Source: Maylandia zebra
Taxonomy: Eukaryota; Chordata; Actinopteri; Cichliformes; Cichlidae
Direction of reading: 5' to 3'
Length of the DNA: 64,000 bases
NCBI RefSeq assembly: GCF_041146795.1
Contig: NC_135177.1
Location: 21,250,560-21,314,559 of the forward strand
The notes under the pieces are model-generated. The model saw only the letters and a program-made list of their open reading frames with translations. It did no database searches and was not told where the DNA came from. Position 1 is the stretch's first letter; every line of letters begins with the position of its first letter. Below are positions 42,801-56,200 of the stretch, in pieces. The translations under genes were made by a program, and so were the position numbers.

Positions 42801-42890
42801 ATCGGAACACAGGCTGCACAGACGCACAAGCAGCGCAGAGACGGAGAGGCAGAGCAGCTTTGCACCACTTTTATCAAGACTCTTATTTTA

Positions 42891-42900
42891 CTATATAAGC
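42891..42900 (+). promoter_or_regulatory. tmem200b: TATA-like box for tmem200b
   Basis: CTATATAAGC lies in an otherwise GC-containing region, about 750 bp upstream of the tmem200b start codon. A first noncoding exon of roughly 42925-43095 is inferred. Confidence 0.45.
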
Positions 42901-43642
42901 CTCGTTTCAGGCTCCGTTTCCGCGCGGCACGCGCAGTCAATCCATGGATGAAAAAGGTCTTCATGTGAGGAGGAATTGGGTTAAAGTACGGAATCCTCCG
43001 GATCAAAGTGGAGGAGTGGGAGGAATAAGTCAGCGCTATTTATTTTGATAATGCCGAGGAGCCAGTTTCTGCTTCGGATTTACGTCCAAAACAAGGCAAG
43101 TACCCACTCCGACTGCACACACACTGCGTTAAAACAGCAGGAAGTGGATTGGTGTAGTGAGCAACAGTGCTGTCGAGCAAAATGACTCAAAATATTCTGT
43201 TTAACACGGATGCGTAAAAGCAAACTTGGATCATCTGCGTTCGGATCCCCCGGTTAGGTCCACTTGCCTCGGGCAGAGTCGGGGGGAGGAATAAATTATG
43301 AGTTCAGTTGGAGCAGTTAGCGCAGGGATGTGACTCCAGTTTGTTTTTTAGCCGCAGTGAGATCGTGAAGTGAAATCATAAGGTCTTGAACGGGGTCAGT
43401 CATTGATGGTGGTGGTTCATGAGCTCCTCAGAGACACCAGCGGAGTTGCGGGAAGCTCGGCATCTCATTAACTGAGCCACATGTCTTATTAAAGCAGCTA
43501 TTTCCTGTTGTGTGCGGTGCAGGCTAAACTGTCTTCTCCCCAACACCTCCAGCGCTCTCCTGATGCTGCATCCAGCGCTTTCATGTTTCATTCCTTTATT
43601 TTCTGATGCCTCTCTCCTCTCCTCTCAGTCTGAATCCAGACG

Positions 43643-44440
43643 ATGACAGCTGACACTCCAGTCTGCAGCCCTGCCTCTTCCCACTCTTCCCACTCCTCAC
43701 CTGCCTGCCCCCCGGAGTGCCACAGACACCTGAGGAAAAGCAAAGCCCTCCAAACCAAACTGCCCCTGGCTTCTGCCCCAGGTTGGTGGCTCCTGCTGGG
43801 TGTAATGGTGGTGCTGGTGGGGATGAGTGTTGCAGTGGCGGGCTACGTCTCTGCAGAACCGAAGCCCGTGGGGCGGCGTGGCACCACCCCCGTGGACAGG
43901 ATGAAACTGGCTGGCCCCGTGGTAATGGGAGTTGGCCTCTTCATCTTCATCTGCGCCGCCACGCTGCTGTACGAGAACCGGGACCGTGAAGTCTGCAGGC
44001 GAGAGAAACCTGACGACCTGGAGGATCTGAAGGGAGGAAGCTTTTGTGAAGATTCCCAAGAGCAGCCCAGCTTCGGGTGCCACGAGCAGTGGGAGTGTAA
44101 AGAAGGAGAACAGGGATCCTGGGCCGCTCCAGCCCACATACTCCCCCTCTCAGACCCTCCTCTTCCTCATTTGAACAGACACAGCATTAGCAGCAGAGCC
44201 TCAGAGCCACCTCCTCCGGACGCACAAGGTAAAGATAAAGAGGACGAAGACAGGAATGAGGAGGAGAAGGAAGGAAGGTCAACCCTGCTGGCCCGAGTTC
44301 TGCACCACCAGGAGCCAACTCCTCACCCTTCCTCCCCCTGCCTGTCCATCTCTCACTCCCCCGTCTTCTCAGACTCCTGCAACTCTAGTGAAATCAACTT
44401 CAACGTACGGACAGACCCTTCTGTGCCGCCTCAACTCTGA
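43643..44440 (+). CDS. tmem200b: Transmembrane protein 200B
   Basis: A single coding exon of 265 aa follows an acceptor at 43627-43628 (CTCTCCTCTCAG) that joins a noncoding first exon. TMEM200 proteins have two membrane helices; their function is unknown. Helix 1 is about residues 48-68 (WWLLLGVMVVLVGMSVAVAG). Helix 2 is about 89-110 (LAGPVVMGVGLFIFICAATL), followed by LYENRDREV, the family signature. The MTA start, the short loop and the short acidic tail suit TMEM200B better than the much longer TMEM200A or C. The tail has a Glu-rich patch (KDKEDEDRNEEEKEG) and a SISHSPVFSDS segment. Human TMEM200A and C lie close to L3MBTL3 and L3MBTL4, matching the l3mbtl neighbour here. Confidence 0.88.
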   Translation: MTADTPVCSPASSHSSHSSPACPPECHRHLRKSKALQTKLPLASAPGWWLLLGVMVVLVGMSVAVAGYVSAEPKPVGRRGTTPVDRMKLAGPVVMGVGLFIFICAATLLYENRDREVCRREKPDDLEDLKGGSFCEDSQEQPSFGCHEQWECKEGEQGSWAAPAHILPLSDPPLPHLNRHSISSRASEPPPPDAQGKDKEDEDRNEEEKEGRSTLLARVLHHQEPTPHPSSPCLSISHSPVFSDSCNSSEINFNVRTDPSVPPQL

Positions 44441-45764
44441 ACCCCATGCTGCCTCCCCCCCCTTCCACTGTCTCATGAAATATGCATGATGAGACACACT
44501 TAAAGGTTTCACGTGCAGATACACAAGACTATGCAGTCCTCAATAAACAGATGAAATGTTTTTTGGGTATGTTATAGTGCCTCCGAATGGCGCAGTTGCT
44601 CTGAGTCACTGTCTGTGAAGGGTGTTTTTGTCCTACATCGCTCTCTGACTCACCCACATTTGAAAGATTGGAGCTGTGCTGTTTGATGTCAACTCACAAT
44701 CTTGTTGTCTTTGAACTCAACCGTGCCCAAAAATCCCTAAAGCCACCACTGGATTGACCATATTAGGACGTGAGGAGGTTTGCTGAAAAGTTATTTGGGT
44801 GCCATACTGGGAGATGGACTCCGTCTCCTCTCCCCTCTCCTTCCTTCTCTGCAGATGTCTATATTTGCTTGCTGGAGAGGTTCAGTAAAAGAGGATGAGC
44901 CAGATTAGGTTTCAAATAAGTCTTTATCTTATCTCATACATAAGTGAAATCTGCTCTTTATCTGAGGAAATTGTGTCTTGGTACAAACAAGAGAAGCACA
45001 TAAGGCCACACTCCTCTCACTCGACACCTACAGCCACTCTATAAATACCAGCTGGTGCTCTGCACACATGCAGGATCTTTTTTTTTCTTTTTACTGTAAT
45101 TCAACATTTCTTTTTAAATTCCTACTGTCAGCTGCTCAGTTTTTTCCTTTTTCTCAGCCGCGGCGGCGAGGCGAGATCTTAAAGATTTTCAATCACAGGC
45201 TCTATGGAAAGAAAAAGAGCAACAACTTGACACAAAAAAGACACAAAAAAAAATCTGGTGAGGCTGTTATGAGTTATTCCTGACGTAGCTTAAGTGAGAA
45301 AAACAAGTCCTGCGAGTGGAGTAATTGAAGCCTCCCTCTCCCACCCATCACGACCTTTCATCTCCTCTCTTATCATCCAATTCCCACGCTTTATTCAAAT
45401 ACTCCATCCTCCGTCTCCATCCTTGGCTCCCGCAAAAGCCGAGAAGTGGCGAAAAAAAATAGGGCAAAACAATGCAGAGGGAAATGTTAGCAGCTACAAT
45501 TAAGCCAAAGTGAGAATGTTTGAACAGGGAAGAGGAGGAGGCGGAAGAGGAGGGGGTTTAATTTTAATTATCGCCAGCATTTTCTCCTCCAGTCTTTAAT
45601 TACACTGGGGATCAGTGTGAAGGGTTTTATAGGTGCTGTAGGACTGCTGAGTATTTCCTTGTTTCGGCCCATGCTGGGATCCAGGCGACGACCGAAGTCT
45701 GAGCAGTCTACAGTAATTTGCAGCCACACATTTCACTCACTTAAAAGCAGCACCCATCTGTGTG

Positions 45765-45797
<33 letters not shown>

Positions 45798-47369
45798 GAG
45801 GGCTTTTGTGTAGGTACAGTATGCTGGCTGTATATTCAGCTGCAGAGATGAGCTGGTGGTGGTCGGGGGGTGGGGGGAGGGACGCGTCTGAATCTTGCAA
45901 CATGCTGCAAGCAGCCTCCTTCGCACTCATGCCTCTCAGAAATGCAGCTCTGTGTTCGCTCTCTTCTCACACGTCGGCTGCGCGAGTGCTTTGCAGTGCG
46001 TGAGATGATCCGATGTGTTTACATTTGGAGGGAAAGACGATGCACCGTAGAGCTGTAACTTACAACTTATATTACCATTTAATCTGCACATTGTCATGCT
46101 GCACTCGACTGCCAGTTTGTTGTTGTTTTTTTGGGCTTTTGTTTTTCAATTTAAGTAAACCAAGCACACAACAGTGTTGCAATAAAACCTTCCCCCTGCA
46201 AACGTTTTTATTCAGAGCTTTTTATTCGACCGCATTGTGATTTTGGGAGCCTGCAGTTTGTGGTGCAATGGAGTTCATATTGTGTTACACTACACATCAG
46301 GTGCTACTTCTGCTTGTCCATCTGAATCAGAGAGAGGAGGCTAAATAACAGCAGCGTGTGTGCATAATCCAATAAAGCACCACAAATTACATCTTCCATA
46401 CGAGTCATAAAGTTGTCAGATGCCTTCAGGATATTACATTTACCACCACATGATCCAAAGTAAGGCAACAAACTTTTATAATTCAGAATCTGGAGCCTTT
46501 CTTTTTAAAAAAGAAAGTTTGATGCTCGGAATCATTGCAGTGAGTCATGCAGTTACATCACTGAGTTAATTACAAAAATAAGTCTCTTCAGATAAATGTT
46601 GCATTTACAGAGGGATTGATTCACAGGACGGGGGGAATCCCTTCAGCAGATTTATGTGTATACAAACACTGCAGCGCCACACAATTTAATAAATCTTCTC
46701 ATGTGTATTTCTGTGTGGTTGTGTGTGTGTGGCACGTGTTAAGTCAGCTGCACAGATCTTAATGCTGCATTGAGAATATAGCTGAATCGAATGCCCTCAT
46801 CTGAGAGGCCAGTGTGTGTGTGTGCGCATTGATACATATCTGAGCAGACGGACGGGTGGCTATAAGCTGCTTAACCCTGCGCTGACTCAGGTTCATTCAA
46901 TTTCTCTACTCCTTAACATGCGAGAGAAGCTCTGATCACCGTTTCTGTGTTGGTGAAATGATTTCCGTTACTGAGGAACTTCAAAAGTAAAAAGCTGTCA
47001 AAACAGAAAGGCGGGTTCAGCTCAGCTCACAAATCTTTGTTATAAGTCAGAAACACGGTTTGCACCCATGTGGAGGAATCTTAACCTTTGAAGTAGTTTG
47101 CTAATTAGAAACAAAGGCACGTGTCACCCTCTTGGTTATATTTTTGACACTGATGCTGTATCTTCTCTTGAAAAACTGCAGGTTTCAGTGCACATCTCTG
47201 CAGTTATTTCCAGAAACGTCACTTGTTTGATCGTCAGCACCCTTCTAGCAGCTGTGATTGGTGTCACGCAGGTGACAGGTGCATTCCTTACTAATCCAAT
47301 TTCCCTCCACCCTCCGGCCACCTCAGCAGTCCTCATGGTGGAGTTGGTGGAGGAAGCATCACGCTCAAA
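44441..47369. other. Intergenic DNA between tmem200b and the Ly6 gene
   Basis: AATAAA at about 44541 (CCTCAATAAACAGATG) probably ends tmem200b transcripts. A (CA)n microsatellite lies at about 45765-45796. I found no supported exon; frames such as 45617-46003 depend on the microsatellite. Confidence 0.5.
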
Positions 47370-49828
47370 ATGAAAGGCCTCATATTGTGTGTTTTTGCCA
47401 TCATGATGCTCACACCTGCTCAAGGTAAGCTGACAGAGTACCCGAGTTCATAGCAGGTGTTATTTTTAGTGTTCTAATGCTTTTTAAGGACATTTTCTTT
47501 ATATTTCACTTAAGAGTCCAACAGCTGACCCTGAAAAGTATTTGCGTTTTTGGCCGATAGCTTGTCAGATTCTCACTGGCTGTAATGACTGCATTTATTT
47601 ATATCATATCAATAATGTTTGAGTTGTTAAATTCCATGATTAACATCACCTGCGATACATTTGGTCTGTAACTAAAAAGTATTAATCTGCACATTATTTT
47701 ATCGCTAAATAAATTAACTGATAAAGCATCACACAAACTGCCTCAGATTCCCATAGTGTAAGATGACTGCTTCAAACTGGTGAAAAACTGAAATGTATTC
47801 AGTCTGCTGCAGTGTAAGGCAAGACAGAAATACAAATGTTTGGGACTTTACTTCATAAAATAGTGACCAACCTTTGTTAAAACTGTTTTAGAGAGGTTCA
47901 GACAGGTGGGACCTAAAGAGACCCACTGCACAATGCAACAACAGGAGAGTTTGGTTAAAATCCTCCAAAATTACCTTCAAGTCAAACCATAACCTCAAAA
48001 AAAAAAAGTCTATTATAATGTGCACTAAGGAAAAACTTATTATAGGACTGTGTTACGCTGTATTAGACAGGCTTTACCCCATAAACTGTTGAATAAGAGT
48101 GGACTTTGGACCTTAGGTTATAAAAAGTAAGCCTGGCCCTTCCTCATAATGACCCCCCACCTCGGTACTCTTTTGTTTTGCTCATTCACCTGAGCTAGCA
48201 CTGGGTTAACAAGATGATAGGGGATAAGGATTGTCTCACCAAAATGCATCCGATTACTCTGAGGAAGAGATTAGTCCCTTTTGCCGACAGCAGCTAATCG
48301 CAGCACTAAAGTCAGCCATTTGGCAGCCAAAGCTCCCTATATCATGATATTCTGTTGTCTCCTAAAAGGTGATCTTTAGAATAAAACAGGACACTGATGA
48401 TAAGCTTATTAACAATTTTCAGTTTTGCTTTATGGACACTAAGAAAATCTTTTAAAACTAGTGACATGATTCGGAGGGCTCGAGGAATAGTAGGAATAAC
48501 TGAGGTATTGTCCCCTGCCTGCATTATGTTTCCCTGCTGAAGTTTTCCATTAATCCCAGTATCTGTGCAGTTAATACAAACATGATGCTGCCCTATGACT
48601 TGGAGCACTCCCTGAATAACGCACTCAAGAAACAAATTCCAGACTGCTGCAGAATAAACAAAGCATTTCTGAGATGCTCAAGTGCTCAGCAGTTTGCTGG
48701 CCATGAGTTTGGCTTGATGTCCTGTAACAGTGCTGCAGTACTTCACACATCCAGCAACCCTGAATATTAATGTGCCAAAAAGGCTATTACATAAAATCTG
48801 AGAAACCCAAAGTATTTTATTAACTTTAGCCTGTTTATAACTTCATTTTTTCTGTTCTTACCTGTATTTGAGTCTCTCTTTACTGTTACCTGATTATGTT
48901 CAGTGTCCTGGTTACCAGATTTACCAGTGGTGCTTATTTGCTTATGCAAATTTAAATAAAGGATAAGAAATCTGCATTTTCTGTATCAGCCACATTCATA
49001 GATCTTTGGCGACGACTTCATGCTTAACAATGGTTGTTTGGCATGTAATCAATGTCTTTCCATTTTCCTGTTATTTTTGGTTGTTTAAAATGTGTTTACA
49101 CTTGAAAACATTTACCCAAATGTTAAAAAAAGTATATATTTTTATTGTTAAGCTCTGATGATTTTTTAATGGTGAGAGGCCAAAATATTTTACATGCAGG
49201 AAAAATCCTCTTCATCTTTGTCAGCTGTCCCCATAATGGACCATTTCCATTTTAAGTTGTTCAGAAGAATCTCCTTTAGCAGCACATTCAGTAAAAATCA
49301 TTGTGCATTCAGTGTTATTCTTTGGGCTCAGGTGAGGAAAAGGAGCAGGTAGAGCAGCTCATGGAGTCAGTGGCATTCGAAGCAGAGGAGGAGTGTCTGG
49401 AGTGCTTCCGCTGTGATTTAGGCTTCTGGGATGTCTGCTACACGACTGAAACCAAATGCAATCTCGGGGAGCGCTGCTACACAGGCCGGGGGAGGGCAGG
49501 TGTGTGTTTACCAAACATTATACGAAGAATACAAGAAATGATGTGAAGGTTATTGCCTATAAAATACACACTGATCATGGCTCTATGCTACTGCCCTGTT
49601 TCCCCAGCTGATGCTTTGGATATAAAGATGCTGGGGTGTACCCAGGCAGAGGAGTGCGAGGTGGAGACGACCTTCGAGATCTTTCCAAACAACACCATCT
49701 TTGTGATGACCAAACACTGTTGCGACACGCCCTTCTGCAACTCAGCGAGCAAACTTTCCATCTGTGCACTGATGTATATCACAGTGGCTCTAACCACCTG
49801 GTTTACTGAAGAATCAGCGTCATCATAA
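47370..49828 (+). CDS. Secreted or GPI-anchored Ly6/uPAR (three-finger) protein
   Basis: Three exons (47370-47424, 49332-49499, 49608-49828) join in frame to 147 aa, the standard Ly6 layout of signal-peptide exon plus two domain exons. The signal peptide is MKGLILCVFAIMMLTPAQG. The domain begins LECFRC and has ten cysteines in Ly6 order, ending CCDTPFCN, the hallmark CC-x4-CN. There is one N-glycosylation sequon (NNT). The C-terminal hydrophobic stretch (ICALMYITVALTTWF) suggests a GPI-anchor signal, although a short polar tail follows it. An acidic stretch (GEEKEQVEQLMESVAFEAEE) separates the signal peptide from the first cysteine. AATAAA overlaps the stop region at 49827-49832. It lies tail-to-tail with msh5, 417 bp away; LY6G genes flank MSH5 in human MHC class III. 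Ligand unknown. Confidence 0.85.
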
Positions 49829-50245
49829 TAAAGTGAACTTGTTTATTATTTATTACAGACTGTGTGATGTGATGCTGAAAGGACTTCAACCATACGGTGA
49901 AGAAAAACCGCCAGATTTACAGAACTTTTTTATGAATGACTAAGAAGACATTGGATAATTAAAGCATAAAAGATCATTTATTATATATTATAGAAACACT
50001 GTTTGGTGTTACATTTCATATTTTTGAAGTGTGAATATGGTACTTAAACATATAAAACTGCTGTTTTTGTTTTGTTTTTTTGTCTTTTTTGCTACAACAT
50101 AAGTTTCAGTGTTTCTTGGAATAAAGGTTGCGTCATTATGTATTTTTCCCCGGCGTTCTTCCAACACCAACCCAAAATATTTAGGAATGAATGAACAGAC
50201 TGACCACGTGGTACAGAAGCGCGTTTGCCGCAAAGCCAGAAGCAT

Positions 50246-53200
50246 TCAGCTGCGGTTTAGCAGATCTCCAGCAGAGGGCAGGAGCTCTTCCTTCAAGAAC
50301 CTCTGCACATCCAAATCTTTGTCCTCCAGGTTCAAGCTAAGGAACTTCTCCACAACAAACTGGCATCTGTTACCCACAAACAGAAACATTTCACACACTG
50401 CTTTAACTGTGTGTCACTTTGTGCTGCTTAAGTTTAGCAAACCTCTTTGTCTCTTCTTCCAAGGATGCTTTTTCAGTCCGTTTGATGGGCCTTCCTACCC
50501 TGTACAGCTCAGACACCTTAACAAACACAAAAATCAGTCAGTCTGTCAGCCTATTTCTGTATGTGTGCGTGTGTGTGTGTGTGTGTTTACCTCCACTGCT
50601 CTCTGTACAAGGGAAGTTGGCAGGCCCGCCAGTGTAGCAATGTTGGCAGCATAGCTGGACTGGCAGATCCCTTCCTTTAGTTGGTACAAAAACACCAACT
50701 CATCTCCGTCCACTGCTGTCTCTAGGGTCTAACACACACAAACACACATACCAGACGCACACATACACCCAAATGATTAGTCATACTTGTGAAATGAGGT
50801 GAAACAAATTTTATTACTTAATCGTCCATTTGGATGTTTCCGTTCTAAACATTTTTCTGAAGCACTTTAGTTTACCATTTTTAAACTTTACAGAAGGTTT
50901 TTTTTAATCACTCTCAAAGTTTCTCAGTACCAGAAGAGACAGCAGGGCCGAGGATGGTAACAAACTCAGCTGCACCACACTGTGGAAGTTAGTAGCCACC
51001 AGAACATGAGGAACATCCCGCAGGGCTTTCTTCAGCCAGTAAGAGATCGATGCAGTCAGCAAGGACAGTCCGTCCACCTGCACAGCAACAACTACGATTT
51101 AATAATATTTTTAGTGACAGTGGGATTCTATTAGGAAAAAATGGGACATCAGTTTCAAATTTGTGGATGAAAAAAGTCCACCCACCAGATGCCCTCCTTG
51201 CTCATTGTTAAAGGTGTAAAAACGTCAATTTACCTAATGCTAATGTTTTTTACTGGTTTTAATCATCCAACAGTAATAAATATCATACAGGTACACCTGT
51301 TCATCTACTTGTTAATGCAAATATGTAATCAGCCAATTACATGTAGACATGGTCAAGAAGACCTGCTGAATTCAAACTGAGTATCAGAATGAGGAAGAAA
51401 GGTGATTAGTCTGAAATGGTCTGAAAAAGAGAAATGAACATATAGCTGTCCTGTATGTTAACATTAAACCGAGGCTACAATTCACACAGGCTCACCGAAG
51501 TTGGACAACAGAAAATTTGAAAATATTTTCTAGTGTGATGAGTCTCGGTTTCTCCTGCAGCATTCGGAAAGTAAGGTCAGAAGCATAAATAACATAAAAG
51601 CATGAATCCATTCTGCCTTGTAACAGTGGTTCAGGCTGCTGCTGGAGGTGTAATTGTATGGGGGATTATTTACTGGCACGCTTTGAGCTCCTTGATACCA
51701 ACTGACATTAAAATGCCAGTGTCTACCTGAACATGCTAACAATGTTCAAGAGAGCCACAGATTAATAATAATAATAATAATAATAACTAATAATTAAATG
51801 CAGATAGGAGAGTGAAAAACCATGACTTGAATGTATTTCTTTATGATTCCAGTGCATCCATAGGAAATTCATATCATGGATGTGCAGCTGAAAGATCTGC
51901 AGGAATGTATTTATCGGTGCACCCAGGAATGTTTATATCTATGTTTGGATACCTGAAACAATTACAAAGGAGTAAAGCAACAGCAGCAGCAGATAAGATC
52001 AGCAGATGTAGATCTGTCTTTTTCCAACCACGTGCAGCAAAAAGACAAAAGTACACTGGGAAAGTCAGGCATCAACCGGTCTTTGCATGCATGTTATCAG
52101 GAGTGAGAGTTCAGTTTCTTTTTTCTGATTTTTTGAATAGTTTTTGGCCAAACCACAGAAAGAACCAGAACTGACACATCCAGCAGTTTCATAGTGACAT
52201 TAGCTTTATTCAGGATAATATTCAACATTTCCTCTTTTTAAATTCACATTTCTGTGTGTGTAACTGTCCAGTGCCCCTCTGTGGTGTTTATTAGTTAGTG
52301 TGCAGCAAAGTTTTAAGAGCTTTTTTACTGGAAATGACAGCATTAGAGCAGTGAAACGATCCACTGAAGCTCATTACAAAGCTCTGAGGGGATTGAGGGG
52401 AGCTGCAGATTTAGTCCATTACAGTGACTAATACTTCAAATTATCAAATTGTTTTCACATTGTAATAATAATTTTTTTAAAATTATACACACATGTTAAC
52501 TGGATTAAGATGGAAGTTATCCTACACTGATATTTTTCTCTTGTTCTTTCTGTTGGTTTCTGCCTCTGACACCTATGTTTACTCTCTAGATGAACATAAC
52601 TGGAGTTTCTCATCCCTTCTCAGTACAACATGGTACACAGAGATAGATTAAAATGCTTTGTGTGTGTATGCACATACCCCAAAGTTTCAAAACTGCCCAT
52701 AGAAGGTGCAAAATAACACTTCTAAGTTTGTAGGTCCACACAGCTGCTGCTATTTTCTTGCTAATAGGTGACACATGTTTGGCTGAACCCAGAGTCTGTT
52801 TGTGCTGCAGCTTTAAACTTGTGACTGGTTTCAGGTGCGTAACATTAATGACATAGTGTTTCCCCTTTTACCCTCGTGCATATGTGTTCAATTCACAAAG
52901 TGCTGGGACAGTCTGTTCTTACTGTGTTAGTTCCTTTTCCGAATTCATCGATGAGGACTAACGAGTTGCCAGTACTGCTGTTAAGAGCCTGTGCCATCTA
53001 GAGAAAAGAGATGCAAACTATTAGACTACACTTTGCATTTTTTGTGTGTGTATGTGTGTGTGTCATTGCTGCAGGCAGTGGTTGCTTAAAAAAATTTGAC
53101 AGGTGGAGAGTGGGAGTGGAGCATGAAGAGAGCAGTGATGAAAATTCATATATTTCATTTGTACACCTACACACACATACACAGTGGGAGCTGCTTGTTA

Positions 53201-56200
53201 TCATGAGATTTCTGTGTTTTTGTGTGTGCGTGAGATACCTGGTTGAGGTCTATCATGAAGGTGCTAAGGCCCACAGACACGGACTCTCTGCTCTGCATAC
53301 ACGTAAAGATGCCGTCCACTAGACCAATCTCTGCCTCCTTTGCAGGCACGTCTGAGCCAATCAGAGCCATGAACACAATCAGACCCACCTGCAAAATCAA
53401 AATAGAAAGCAGGTTAAGCGTTGAGTTTCAAAAACTGAGCTGTCTCTTTGCTATTATGGAAATCTAAATATATTTTTCTGATGAGGTTGTAAATTTCGGA
53501 GCAATGCCTGATTAAATAACTAAAGTAAAAATAGTGTGGAACGGAAATAGATAAATGTTGGGGATCTTTTCTAAGGTGCAAATGCAGCTGCTGAGAGAAA
53601 AAGGCAAATTATGTGCAATAATGCTGATTATTTTTTTGTCTCTTGGTAAATGGTAAATGGCCTGTATTTGTATAGCGCTTTTCTAGTCCCTAAGGACCCC
53701 AAAGCGCTTTACACAACCTGTCATCCACCCATTCACACACACATTCACACACTGGTGATGGCAAGCTACAATGTAGCCACAGCCACCCTGGGGCGCACTG
53801 ACAGAGGCGAGGCTGCCGGACACTGGCGCCACCGGGCCCTCTGACCACCACCAGTAGGCAACGGGTGAAGTGTCTTGCCCAAGGACACAACGACCGAGAC
53901 TGTCCAAGCCGGGGCTCGAACCGGCAACCTTCCGATTACAAGGCGAACTCCCAACTCTTGAGCCACGATCGCCCCACGATCTCTTGAATGCCATAATTTT
54001 TAAAATTCTTCTTCTTATTATTGTTTTTAAAACTTCTTGCTTGACTGTTTGGCTCATAGAAGCTCGTCACTTGGGATCACAAAAGAAGAATAAAATAAAA
54101 TTCAGTTCAGTTCAATTCATTTTTATGACAGCCCTACCTGTTTGAGGTAGATGCTCTTTCCGGATGAGTTGGGTCCGGTGATTATTTTGACTCTGCCCTC
54201 CGACTCAGAGCTGTGGAAGGAGTTGGCCACAAACACAGGAGAGCACAGCTCCAACAGCGGGTGCCTGGACAAAAACAAACCCCCCCAAAACAAACAAACA
54301 AAAAAAAACAGTAAATACAAAAAAGTACACTCTTGTACCGCAGTAACAATTTTTCCTTTTGTGTGTCAGCGCTTACCTGCCCTGTGTGATCGTTATCTTC
54401 CTGTTGCTGGCTAGCTTAGGCGAGGTATAATTGTACTCCTGGGAGGCGCTGCTCATGGCCATTAAACAGTCCAGCTCAGCAGCAAGATCAAGAACCTATA
54501 AAATGTACAGATTAAACGCCTTTAATATCCTGAACAGAAGAGCTATTAGAATCCAACAGACCTTCCTTCCTACCTACCTACAGTCTTCTCTGTTGATACA
54601 GGGAGTGCAGAATTATTAGGCAAGTTGTATTTTTGAGGAATAATTTTATTATTGAACAACAACCATGTTCTCAATGAACCCAAAAAACTCATTAATATCA
54701 AAGCTGAATGTTTTTGGAAGTAGTTTTTAGTTTTAGCTATTTTAGGGGGATATCTGTGTGTGCAGGTGACTATTACTGTGCATAATTATTAGGCAACTTA
54801 ACAAAAAACAAATATATACCCATTTCAATTATTTATTTTTACCAGTGAAACCAATATAACATCTCCACATTCACAAATATACATTTCTGACATTCAAAAA
54901 CAAAACAAAAACAAATCAGCGACCAATATAGTCACCTTTCTTTGCAAGGACACTCAAAAGCCTGCCATCCATGGATTCTGTCAGTGTTTTGATCTGTTCA
55001 CCATCAACATTGTGTGCAGCAGCAACCACAGCCTCCCAGACACTGTTCAGAGAGGTGTACTGTTGTCCCTCCTTGTAAATCTCACATTTGATGATGGACC
55101 ACAGGTTCTCAATGGGGTTCAGATCAGGTGAACAAGGAGGCCATGTCATTAGTTTTTCTTCTTTTATACCCTTTCTTGCCAGCCACGCTGTGGAGTACTT
55201 GGACACGTGTGATGGAGCATTGTCCTGCATGAAAATCATGTTTTTCTTGAAGGATGCAGACTTCTTCCTGTACCACTGCTTGAAGAAGGTGTCTTCCAGA
55301 AACTGGCAGTAGGACTGGGAGTTGAGCTTGACTCCATCCTCAACCCGAAAAGGCCCCACAAGCTCATCTTTGATGATACCAGCCCAAACCAGTACTCCAC
55401 CTCCACCTTGCTGGCGTCTGAGTCGGACTGGAGCTCTCTGCCCTTTACCAATCCAGCCACGGGCCCATCCATCTGGCCCATCAAGACTCACTCTCATTTC
55501 ATCAGTCCATAAAACCTTAGAAAAATCAGTCTTGAGATATTTCTTGGCCCAGTCTTGACGTTTCAGCTTGTGTGTCTTGTTCAGTGGTGGTCGTCTTTCA
55601 GCCTTTCTTACCTTGGCCATGTCTCTGAGTATTGCACACCTTGTGCTTTTGGGCACTCCAGTGATGTTGCAGCTCTGAAATATGGCCAAACTGGTGGCAA
55701 GTGGCATCTTGGCAGCTGCACGCTTGACTTTTCTCAGTTCATGGGCAGTTATTTTGCGCCTTGGTTTTTCCACATGCTTCTTGCGACCCTGTTGACTATT
55801 TTGAATGAAACGCTTGATTGTTCGATGATCACGCTTCAGAAGCTTCGCAATTTTGAGACTGCTGCATCCCTCTGCAAGATATCTCACTATTTTTGACTTT
55901 TCTGAGCCTGTCAAGTCCTTCTTTTGACCCATTTTGCCAAAGGAAAGGACGTTGCCTAATAATTATGCACACATGATATAGGGTGTTGATGTCATTAGAC
56001 CACACCCCTTCTCATTACAGAGATGCACATCACCTAATATGCTTAATTGGTAGTAGGCTCACGAGCCTATACAGCTTGGAGTAAGACAACATGCATGAAG
56101 AGGATGATGTGGACAAAATACTCATTTGCCTAATAATTCTGCACTCCCTGTATAGTCGATATATGACTTTGAACACAAGTGGTCAACAATGAAGCAGACT

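Noticed and set aside
53683..54057. Minus-strand frame of 124 codons ([16 protein letters not shown])
   Set aside because: It lies in the dispersed repeat also found at 8354-8668 and is not a gene.
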